This document shows, piece after piece, positions 1 to 5,676 of a stretch of DNA of 7,053 bases. This stretch comes from Flavobacterium sp. (GTDB lineage: Bacteria > Bacteroidota > Bacteroidia > Flavobacteriales > Flavobacteriaceae). The notes below the pieces were generated by a model. It made no database searches, was not told where the DNA came from, and saw nothing but the letters and a program-made list of their open reading frames with translations. The position numbers and the translations under genes were made by a program. The stretch is from the NCBI GenBank assembly GCA_019105125.1, contig JAHRWO010000276.1, positions 1 to 7,053 of the forward strand, given 5' to 3'. Each line of letters opens with the position of its first letter. The stretch's first letter is position 1.

Positions 1-263
1 ACAAAAGTAAACTTCTGATTTCTCGATTTTCTGAGGTAGAATAGAGACGTAGTGCTCATCTTTTCGATATTGCCACTATAAAAACTTTGAACTTCTGAAA
101 GTCCTATTTGATTCAATTGGTTAGTTACTTTAGTTGCGTCAATTTCACGAATTATTGGTTGTTCTGCATTTGTTTCGTTTTTTAAATTCTCTTGTGAAAA
201 ACTCAAATAACTAAACAGCAAGAAAAAAGTACTAATCTTTATTTTGAAAAAATGTTGCACCAT
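1..263 (-). CDS. Secreted protein of unknown function, N-terminal part (runs off the window)
   Basis: The minus strand is open from an ATG at 263-261 to the window edge, giving 87 complete codons. The first about 23 residues form a signal peptide: a basic start (MVQHFFKIK), a hydrophobic core (STFFLLFSYLSF), then SQEN, the usual flavobacterial Sec cleavage context. No lipobox cysteine is seen, so the product should be periplasmic, outer-membrane or secreted. The mature start is polar and Asn/Gln/Glu-rich, and I recognise no domain in it. The ATG lies 3 bases after the glycosyltransferase stop codon, and that TAA is in frame upstream, which fixes this start as the earliest possible. The gene is therefore almost certainly the fourth gene of the glycosyltransferase operon. 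A role in polysaccharide export or modification is inferred from context only. Confidence 0.8.
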   Translation of the reverse strand, partial: MVQHFFKIKISTFFLLFSYLSFSQENLKNETNAEQPIIREIDATKVTNQLNQIGLSEVQSFYSGNIEKMSTTSLFYLRKSRNQKFTF

Positions 264-266
264 AAT

Positions 267-1718
267 TTAGATATTATTAAATCCTTTTCTAGGCATTACT
301 CCCCATTTCTTTTTCTTTCCAGTAATTTCGTCAAAAAAACCTTTTATACTGCAATACAAAATAATAGGATGATACATAATGGGCTCTATAATTGCCATAG
401 TTGCAATTCCTAATGTTACAAAACTATTCTGATAATATTTAATTATTTTACGATCTAAAAAGACAGCTGTGAAGCTCAATCCTACATAAAAACTTACAAT
501 AACCACTACTAAGTACAACATGTTCAAAAACATAATAGGATCATAAAAATAACAGTAGAGCATGATTAAGAATCCCAAAAATTCAATAAAAGGCGACAAG
601 AATTCAACGAAAAAATTATAGGGATATATCACCAATCCCATAATTCCATACTTCGGATTAAACAAAACGTGTTTATTTTTCTTTAAAATCTGAAAAAGAC
701 CTCTTGACCATCGAATACGTTGTCTTACGAGAATTTTTAATGACTCTGGTCCTTCTGTCCAACACAATGTTCGGGGAACACTTCTTATACAATAAGGTTC
801 GTTATTTTCTTGCATGTAGATAATCATTCTAAAAACCAAATCCATATCTTCTCCAAGTGAATTTTTGTCATATCCACCAATTTTCAAAACAATCTCTTTG
901 TCAAACAAACCTAATCCACCAGAAATATTTGGAACCGCATTTAAATAAGACCATGCCATCTTGCCTAATACAAAAGAACGTATGTATTCTAATTCTTGAA
1001 ATCTTACTAACAATTTCTTAGGAACCCCAATTTTTTTTATTGTTCCTCTCTCAACAAAACTTGAGTTTGACATTCTGAGAGTAGCACCCACACCAATGCA
1101 TCTTTTCTTTTCATTTAATACAACGTCCATCATAATTAATAACGTGTCAAAATCCAATACGCAATCTACATCAATGTTTAAAAAATAATCGTATTTAGCT
1201 AAATTAAGACCAGCATTGATGGCATCAGCTTTTCCACCGCCATTTTCTTTATCGATTACTACTAAATTTTTATAAGCTAAATTTGTAGACTTATATACTT
1301 TTTTTATAGGAGTCGATTGAATAATAGTTTCGAAAATATAATTTGTTTCTTCTAAGTTGAATTCCCTAATTAATTTTTCTAAAGTATCGTCTTTACTACC
1401 ATCGTTTACAATAATTAGCTCAAATTTGTGATAATTTAACGATAAAAGAGAATGAACATTATTGATGATGGTTAATGATTCGTTATAAGCACCGGTAATA
1501 ATACTTATCCCTGGAGCATGATTCATTAAAGCCAATTTTTTACTTTGCGAAAAGTTTCTTTTAAACAAATACCGTTTAATGGCCATAAACGAGAAAACGT
1601 TAGTCAATAATAAACTTATAAATAGACCTATAGTCAAAATTCTTGCTGCATTATTGTAGGGGTTCGAAGGGTAAAAACTTTCAAAGTATTGTTGAAAAAA
1701 GTTAAGAATATCGGTCAT
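267..1718 (-). CDS. Family 2 membrane glycosyltransferase, processive (PgaC/cellulose/hyaluronan synthase-like)
   Basis: This 483-residue inner-membrane enzyme probably polymerises a sugar nucleotide into an exopolysaccharide. A membrane segment lies at about residues 25-47, then a cytoplasmic GT-A domain, then three to four hydrophobic segments between about 360 and 460. The GT2 signatures are all present: GAYNE at 76-80, VNDGS at 104-108 (UDP-binding Asp106), DVD at 183-185 (metal binding, in place of DxD), GED at 289-291 (catalytic-base Asp291), and QRIRW at 333-337, the Q-x-x-R-W motif of processive synthases. There is no PilZ domain at the C-terminus. The basic tail (KKKKW) is cytoplasmic. 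Its ATG overlaps the HEAT-gene stop as ATGA, suggesting translational coupling. The family and processive type are well supported. The sugar used (GlcNAc, glucose or other) cannot be told from sequence alone. Confidence 0.9.
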   Translation of the reverse strand: MTDILNFFQQYFESFYPSNPYNNAARILTIGLFISLLLTNVFSFMAIKRYLFKRNFSQSKKLALMNHAPGISIITGAYNESLTIINNVHSLLSLNYHKFELIIVNDGSKDDTLEKLIREFNLEETNYIFETIIQSTPIKKVYKSTNLAYKNLVVIDKENGGGKADAINAGLNLAKYDYFLNIDVDCVLDFDTLLIMMDVVLNEKKRCIGVGATLRMSNSSFVERGTIKKIGVPKKLLVRFQELEYIRSFVLGKMAWSYLNAVPNISGGLGLFDKEIVLKIGGYDKNSLGEDMDLVFRMIIYMQENNEPYCIRSVPRTLCWTEGPESLKILVRQRIRWSRGLFQILKKNKHVLFNPKYGIMGLVIYPYNFFVEFLSPFIEFLGFLIMLYCYFYDPIMFLNMLYLVVVIVSFYVGLSFTAVFLDRKIIKYYQNSFVTLGIATMAIIEPIMYHPIILYCSIKGFFDEITGKKKKWGVMPRKGFNNI

Positions 1719-2800
1719 ATTACTTTAAGTTCCTCTTTGTTTAATTTTTCTAAATCGAAGTTGTAAATTCTTTTTTCTAAGGCTGAAAAAGATGAATTTA
1801 CACGGTTAAGACCAATAATTGCAGCTTTTTTGATGGAAATGCTTGATTCATTTCGAATTAAATTTTTTAAGAATAATTCAACTTTACCGTTTTTGTAGCC
1901 TAAATATCCTAAACTTCTTATGATTTCTATTTTACATTTAACTTCGTTCTCTGTTTTAAATAATTCCATTAGGAACTCAATTGCATCAGTATCATTTATA
2001 ATTCCTAGAGTTTTAATTAATTTGCTTCTCACTTTAGAATCGTTTGTAATATTAAGTAAATTACGAATAGCTGGAGCAGCATTTTTTTGTTTATAATGTC
2101 CACATAAATCAAGGGCGAGAAGAATCAAAGAGTTGTCATAATTAGGATGAATCCATTTACTAAACTCAATTATTGGTGCTTCTTTATTGTTGATAATTAG
2201 CTGAAAATATTCTAATCGTTGCCAAGGTGTAAATGGTTCCTTTGTAAAATCTAGAAATTCGAAAATATCCGGATCTTTGTAGATATTAAGAGTATATGAA
2301 TTTGCTAACTCACGAACTTCTGGACTGCTGTGTTTTTGAAGTTTTCTCATTTTTTCTCGATCAACAACTATTTTAAATCGATTAAGACGTTCAATTGCGT
2401 TTAAAATCGTTTTGGTTCTACGACTTTCTAAATCTTTCATATCTTTAACGTGAAGATCGATAGATTTGTAAATTTCTGTTAGTGCTTCAAATTCTTTACC
2501 TTTTAGGAATATTGCATATTCTCTTAGCATTTTAATGAAAATAATTTTAACTCTTCTTTTTTCTAAAACTTTTAATTGTCTTATTACATGATTCTGTTTT
2601 AAATCGATTTTATTTACATTAAGAATAAGTTCATTAAGCAGTTCATTAAATATGTTTTTTATTTTTTTATTCTTCTTGTCGTCTAACGCAATAGGATTGT
2701 TGTAAATGAAAACTAATAGCATTCCAATATTAACAATAATAATATTGAAAATAAAAATTCTAAACAATGTATCGGGTATGTTATCTATTAGTTCAATCAA
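1715..2800 (-). CDS. Membrane-anchored HEAT-repeat protein, probable partner of the glycosyltransferase
   Basis: The protein has 361 residues. One hydrophobic segment (about residues 12-33) is followed by the basic stretch DKKNKKIKN, consistent with an N-terminal anchor and a cytoplasmic body. Residues 45-150 are helical and charged. Residues about 221-336 contain paired-helix repeats of HEAT type (for example SKVRSKLIKTLGIINDTDAIEFL and KCKIEIIRSLGYLGYKNGKVELFL), ending in the helix IKKAAIIGLNRV. HEAT arrays are protein-binding scaffolds; no catalytic motif is visible. The start is TTG at 2800-2798, overlapping the receiver stop as TTGA. The first in-frame Met is residue 27, which would destroy the membrane segment, so TTG is preferred. 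It ends in an ATGA overlap with the glycosyltransferase. A scaffold linking the receiver protein to the synthase is inference from this arrangement. Confidence 0.8.
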   Translation of the reverse strand: MIELIDNIPDTLFRIFIFNIIIVNIGMLLVFIYNNPIALDDKKNKKIKNIFNELLNELILNVNKIDLKQNHVIRQLKVLEKRRVKIIFIKMLREYAIFLKGKEFEALTEIYKSIDLHVKDMKDLESRRTKTILNAIERLNRFKIVVDREKMRKLQKHSSPEVRELANSYTLNIYKDPDIFEFLDFTKEPFTPWQRLEYFQLIINNKEAPIIEFSKWIHPNYDNSLILLALDLCGHYKQKNAAPAIRNLLNITNDSKVRSKLIKTLGIINDTDAIEFLMELFKTENEVKCKIEIIRSLGYLGYKNGKVELFLKNLIRNESSISIKKAAIIGLNRVNSSFSALEKRIYNFDLEKLNKEELKVI

Positions 2801-3180
2801 GGCTTTTTGGTATTGGTAATTAATTCTGATAATTTTCCTATTCTACAAATCATTTCTACAGGCGTAAACGGTTTTTCTATCATATCATCTATACCCATTT
2901 GGTATAATCTTAACATGTTGTCTGGAGTAAAATTATCAGATAAGACAACAATTTTAGTTTTACTATAATTTTCGTTTGACTTAATTAAAGAGATAAGCTC
3001 AAAACCTGAATAGTATTGTAAATGAATATTAGTTATAACAATATTGAAGACATCTTCAGACAAATAATCAAAGGCTTCTTTCCCGTTGGATGCTAATTTA
3101 ATTTCGTACCCTTCTTTTTGAAGGATGTGAAATATTAAATTCTTAATTATTTCATTTTTTTCAATGACAAGTATTTTCAT
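2797..3180 (-). CDS. Single-domain receiver protein with degenerate phosphorylation site
   Basis: The 127-residue protein is a lone CheY-like receiver with no output domain. The fold is evident from beta1 KILVIE (2-7), beta3 FNIVITNIHL (45-54), GFEL (59-62), beta4 KIVVLSDN (76-83) with Ser81 at the conserved Thr/Ser, and EKPFTPVEM (102-110) with the conserved Lys103-Pro. The phosphorylation pocket is changed. The usual acidic pair after beta1 is E7-K8, and the phosphoacceptor Asp is Asn51 (codon AAT at 3030-3028). A receiver lacking this Asp cannot be phosphorylated in the usual way and is normally regulated through protein contacts. It is the first gene of the operon and overlaps the HEAT gene by 4 bases, so a role in controlling the HEAT protein or synthase is likely. 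The receiver call is firm; the function is inferred. Confidence 0.88.
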   Translation of the reverse strand: MKILVIEKNEIIKNLIFHILQKEGYEIKLASNGKEAFDYLSEDVFNIVITNIHLQYYSGFELISLIKSNENYSKTKIVVLSDNFTPDNMLRLYQMGIDDMIEKPFTPVEMICRIGKLSELITNTKKP

Positions 3181-3259
3181 AGCAAATTATTTAATGTGTA
3201 AATAACAATTTTCACATTAGCAATCAAAAAATAATTTAGGTGTAGGTAGTGTAATAATA

Positions 3260-3277
3260 CTGCTTTTCAGGGGGCAG
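3260..3277 (-). promoter_or_regulatory. GC-rich hairpin upstream of the receiver operon
   Basis: A short GC-rich patch in otherwise AT-rich DNA has arms CTGC (3260-3263) and GCAG (3274-3277) around a 10-base loop containing a run of five G on the plus strand (3270-3274; C on the minus strand). It lies about 80-97 bases before the receiver start codon. If the promoter at 3309-3316 is correct, it falls inside the leader RNA; otherwise it could be an operator. It matches no riboswitch I recognise. Confidence 0.35.
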
Positions 3278-3308
3278 AAATTCAATATTATTGTTGTGTT
3301 ATTTTTTA

Positions 3309-3316
3309 CAAATTTA
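3309..3316 (-). promoter_or_regulatory. Candidate -7 promoter element for the receiver/HEAT/glycosyltransferase operon
   Basis: Read on the minus strand this is TAAATTTG, an exact match to the Bacteroidota TAnnTTTG element. A TTG at 3332-3330 could act as the -33 element, but the spacing of 13 bases is shorter than the usual 17-23. It would give a leader of roughly 120 bases. AT-rich DNA produces such matches by chance, so this is tentative. Confidence 0.3.
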
Positions 3317-3327
3317 CAAATAATTAA

Positions 3328-3342
3328 AACAATTAAATTGTT
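3328..3342. promoter_or_regulatory. 15-base palindrome AACAATT-A-AATTGTT, possible operator
   Basis: Perfect 7-base arms flank one central base. It sits just upstream of the candidate minus-strand -7 element and overlaps its possible -33 TTG, the position expected of a repressor or activator site. A second perfect palindrome follows 4 bases later. The symmetry is seen directly; the operator role is inference, and local AT richness raises the chance background. Confidence 0.3.
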
Positions 3343-3346
3343 AAAT

Positions 3347-3360
3347 TAAAATTAATTTTA
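3347..3360. repeat. 14-base perfect palindrome TAAAATT/AATTTTA
   Basis: A fully self-complementary 14-mer made only of A and T lies 4 bases from the AACAATT palindrome. It may be part of a composite protein-binding site or simply a by-product of composition. It has no T-tract arrangement suggesting a terminator. Confidence 0.25.
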
Positions 3361-3753
3361 GATAATAATTAAAATAAAATAACAAAAGCAATCTATTTTG
3401 TTGTAAATCAATTGTGTGTATTTTTTTTTGGTAATATTTATTTTTTTGATTTTTTATAAATATTAATAACTTAAAATTTATTTTTATTAAAAAAATATTT
3501 AAATAATTTGTTAAATTTATAAAAAAATACAATTGAAAGCAATTCATAAAATATTTTAAATTTAATTTTAGGATTAAAAATATAGTTTATCAAAATTTTA
3601 ATCTTTTTTTTTGAACTTGATGAACAAAAAATATTTTTTTTCTTAGTTAAAATACACTTTTAGGAATTAATTAGATTTAAACATTTTTGATTTTGGTTTG
3701 CGTTTTTCATAATTTCTTAATTTAGATTAAGGTATTAGTAATCCAACTTGCTG

Positions 3754-3761
3754 TAATTTTG
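3754..3761 (+). promoter_or_regulatory. Candidate -7 promoter element (TAATTTTG) for the receiver-like/Crp operon
   Basis: TAATTTTG matches TAnnTTTG exactly and ends 18 bases before the ATG at 3780, implying a leader of only about 12-14 bases, which is common in flavobacteria. No TTG is found at the expected -33 distance. The same octamer occurs before the pirin gene (4729-4736). Confidence 0.4.
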
Positions 3762-3779
3762 TTTTGTAAATAATTCATT

Positions 3780-4091
3780 ATGCAAGATTTGAATTTTTTA
3801 GTTGTAGGAACTAATACTGAGATTTTAAACACATTACATCGAGTAATTCAACAAAATTATTCCTGGAAAGCTTCTATTTGTAATAAAATAAATGATTTTT
3901 ATGATGTAATTCATCAGCAAACCTTCGATGTAGTTTTATTAAGTTGCGGTATACCTATTTTAGAAGAGCAAGCCATTCAAGAATATACAACTGTTCATTT
4001 TCCTAATACGAAAACAATAATGCATTTTGGAGGAGGAAGCGGTTTGTTAAAAAATGAGGTATTTTATGCCTTTAATCAAGAAATTAAATAA
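3780..4091 (+). CDS. Small receiver-like protein lacking the phosphoacceptor Asp
   Basis: The 103-residue protein resembles the first two thirds to three quarters of a response-regulator receiver: beta1 LNFLVVG (4-10), a helix at about 13-26, beta3 FDVVLLSCGIPIL (49-61) and beta4 TKTIMHF (77-83). The acidic residues normally after beta1 are T11-N12-T13. The phosphoacceptor position is Ser55 (AGT at 3942-3944). After beta4 comes a glycine-rich loop HFGGGSGLL (82-90) in place of the usual T/S-A segment, and there is no conserved Lys-Pro. No signal peptide or membrane segment is present, so it should be cytoplasmic. It stops 6 bases before the Crp-family gene, so the two are probably co-transcribed and may interact. 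The receiver relationship is judged by eye and is moderate; function is unknown. Confidence 0.75.
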   Translation: MQDLNFLVVGTNTEILNTLHRVIQQNYSWKASICNKINDFYDVIHQQTFDVVLLSCGIPILEEQAIQEYTTVHFPNTKTIMHFGGGSGLLKNEVFYAFNQEIK

Positions 4092-4097
4092 TTTATT

Positions 4098-4682
4098 ATG
4101 GGTTTAGAGTCTATTTTAAATAATGTAAAAAAGTATGTTACTCTGACCGATGAAGAAGTAAATATTTTTACAAATTTACTGGTAATACAATCGGTTCCTA
4201 AAAAAACACTTTTATTACAAGAAGGGTCTGTTTGTGATTTTGAAGCTTTTGTAAATAAAGGTTGTCTTCGCACTTATTACATAGACGAGAATGGATTTGA
4301 GGTTATTCTCCAGTTTTCAATTGAAGATTGGTGGGTGAGTGATATTGCTTCTTTCAGCATGCAACAACCCTCTCAATTGTATATTGAAACACTTGAAAAT
4401 TCTGAGTTATTTATTTTAACTCCTGAAACTAAAGAACAACTTTTGGCTCAAGTTCCTAAATTTGAGCGTGTATTTCGGTTGCTCTTACAACGAAACTTAT
4501 CAGCGACTCAAAATAGATTGATACAAACTATTTCAAAACCGGCCCAAGATAAATATTTAGAATTTTTAAAAAAATATCCTACGTTGCCTCAAAGAGTAGC
4601 ACAACATTACATTGCTTCTTACCTTGGAATATCACCTGAATTTTTAAGTAAGATTAGAAATAGATTAGCAAAAAATTCTTAA
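4098..4682 (+). CDS. Crp/Fnr-family transcriptional regulator
   Basis: The 194-residue DNA-binding regulator has an N-terminal cyclic-nucleotide-binding-type beta barrel (about 25-115), including LLQEGSVCDFEAFVNKGCLRTYY (38-60). A long dimerisation helix (about 118-145) and a C-terminal winged helix follow, with the helix-turn-helix at about 165-190 (RVAQHYIASYLGISPEFLSKIRNRL). The phosphate-binding cassette of true cAMP receptors (GE...RS) is not kept: the region reads VSDIASFSMQQPSQLY (80-95), and no Arg occurs between 59 and 123. There is no N-terminal Cys cluster for an Fnr-type iron-sulfur centre. It therefore probably senses another signal or a partner protein. It sits directly after the receiver-like gene and before pirin and yceI, which are plausible targets (inference). 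Confidence 0.9.
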   Translation: MGLESILNNVKKYVTLTDEEVNIFTNLLVIQSVPKKTLLLQEGSVCDFEAFVNKGCLRTYYIDENGFEVILQFSIEDWWVSDIASFSMQQPSQLYIETLENSELFILTPETKEQLLAQVPKFERVFRLLLQRNLSATQNRLIQTISKPAQDKYLEFLKKYPTLPQRVAQHYIASYLGISPEFLSKIRNRLAKNS

Positions 4683-4728
4683 AATTCATTTCTTAATCTA
4701 GTTCAATGTTTTTTGTTTTTTACCGTCT

Positions 4729-4736
4729 TAATTTTG
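4729..4736 (+). promoter_or_regulatory. Candidate -7 promoter element (TAATTTTG) for pirin-yceI
   Basis: This is an exact TAnnTTTG match in the 75-base gap after the Crp-family gene, ending 21 bases before the pirin ATG at 4758. It implies a leader of about 15 bases. A TTG at 4713-4715 is only 13 bases upstream, so the -33 element is weak. It supports a pirin start at 4758, because an upstream ATG at 4713 would lie ahead of this element. Confidence 0.4.
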
Positions 4737-4757
4737 TACTATCAAATTGGAATAAAA

Positions 4758-5633
4758 ATGGATAGAAAAAGTTTTTTAAAGAAAGGATTGTTTGGTACTG
4801 GAATGTTTGCTGCTTCAGCAGTTTTAGGGAATGTTTTGGTAAATCAAAATGATGAAATTGAGAAACCAGAAGTATTAGGTTTTAATCATATTCCCAATAC
4901 CGATTCTAAAATTTTAGAAAATTCGATTCTTCATAAAGCCAATACTCGTGGTTATGCAGATCATGGTTGGTTAAAAAGCAGACATACTTTTAGCTTTGCT
5001 AATTATCATAATCCAGAACGTATGCATTTTGGTGTATTACGTGTTTTGAATGATGATATTGTAGATGCAGGTAGAGGTTTTGGAACACACCCTCATGACA
5101 ATATGGAAATCATCAGTATTCCTTTAGAAGGTGATTTAGAACACAAAGACAGTATGGGAAATACCACTGTGATTAAAAATGGTGATGTCCAAGTTATGAG
5201 TGCTGGAACCGGTGTTTTTCATAGTGAGTTTAATAAAAATCAAGACAAATTGGTAAAGTTTCTTCAAATTTGGGTTTATCCAAATAAACGAAATGTAACG
5301 CCAAGATACGATCAAATTTCACTAGATATTGCTGCTAGAAAAAATAAATTTCAGCAAATACTATCTCCTGATCCCAATGATGAAGGCGTATGGATTCATC
5401 AAGATGCTTGGTTTCACATGGGGAATTTTGATCAAGGAATTTCTAGTTCTTACACATTAAAGAAAAAAGGAAATGGGGTTTATGTATTTGTAATTAAAGG
5501 AGGAGTTATCATAGAAACACAGCAACTTGAAGCCAAAGATGGATTTGGAATTTGGAATGTCGATCAATTTGATATCCAATCAACGGCTTCAGATACAGAG
5601 CTTTTAGTAATGGAAATACCTTTAACCTTGTAA
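4758..5633 (+). CDS. Pirin-family bicupin protein with Tat-like export signal
   Basis: This 291-residue protein is a pirin, a two-cupin fold; family members bind iron, and some act as quercetin 2,3-dioxygenases. The N-terminal cupin keeps the metal ligands: H111 and H113 (GTHPHDNMEI) and H155 with E157 (GVFHSE). Family hallmarks are HTFSFANYHNPERMHFGVLRVLNDD and GDVQVMSAGTG. The second cupin is at about 200-291. The N-terminus MDRKSFLKKGLFGTGMFAAS resembles a Tat signal (RKxFLK, with Lys for the second Arg), suggesting export of a folded metalloprotein; most pirins have no signal. The start is ATG 4758. The frame extends to an ATG at 4713, but that would bury the signal and lie ahead of the likely promoter. 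YceI follows 43 bases downstream, probably in the same transcript. Confidence 0.9.
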   Translation: MDRKSFLKKGLFGTGMFAASAVLGNVLVNQNDEIEKPEVLGFNHIPNTDSKILENSILHKANTRGYADHGWLKSRHTFSFANYHNPERMHFGVLRVLNDDIVDAGRGFGTHPHDNMEIISIPLEGDLEHKDSMGNTTVIKNGDVQVMSAGTGVFHSEFNKNQDKLVKFLQIWVYPNKRNVTPRYDQISLDIAARKNKFQQILSPDPNDEGVWIHQDAWFHMGNFDQGISSSYTLKKKGNGVYVFVIKGGVIIETQQLEAKDGFGIWNVDQFDIQSTASDTELLVMEIPLTL

Positions 5634-5676
5634 AATTAAATAATTTAAAAATAATAACACAATAAATTTTAAAAGT

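Larger units (their letters stand above)
3181..3779. promoter_or_regulatory. Divergent, extremely AT-rich intergenic control region
   Basis: This roughly 600-base gap separates the minus-strand polysaccharide operon from the plus-strand regulator cluster. No convincing gene lies in it. It is dominated by A- and T-tracts, particularly at 3300-3680, which may give intrinsic curvature. It contains candidate promoters for both sides, two perfect palindromes (3328-3342 and 3347-3360) and a single GC-rich island (3259-3277), each listed separately. Only the location and composition are directly seen; the regulatory role is inferred from the divergent gene layout. Confidence 0.6.

Noticed and set aside
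267..1718. Cellulose synthase (BcsA) identity for the glycosyltransferase
   Set aside because: There is no PilZ domain, too few membrane segments, and no bcsB or bcsZ neighbours; only the general processive GT2 class is supported.
3225..3233. TATTTTTTG on the minus strand as an alternative promoter for the receiver operon
   Set aside because: It is one base longer than TAnnTTTG and has no TTG at a suitable upstream distance.
3341..3547. 68-codon minus-strand open frame in the intergenic region
   Set aside because: It is made of Leu/Ile/Asn/Lys/Phe/Tyr codons dictated by the AT-rich DNA, with no domain, signal or partner; a composition artefact.
3301..3700. Possible CRISPR, replication origin or transposon end in the AT-rich gap
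   Set aside because: There are no regularly spaced direct repeats, DnaA-box clusters or paired terminal inverted repeats; only A/T tracts and two short palindromes.
4076..4273. 65-codon minus-strand open frame
   Set aside because: It lies antisense within the clear Crp/Fnr-family gene and the end of the receiver-like gene; a shadow frame.
4713..4757. Upstream extension of pirin to an ATG at 4713 (15 extra residues)
   Set aside because: It would place residues ahead of the Tat-like signal and the start before the likely -7 element at 4729-4736; the ATG at 4758 matches the family N-terminus.
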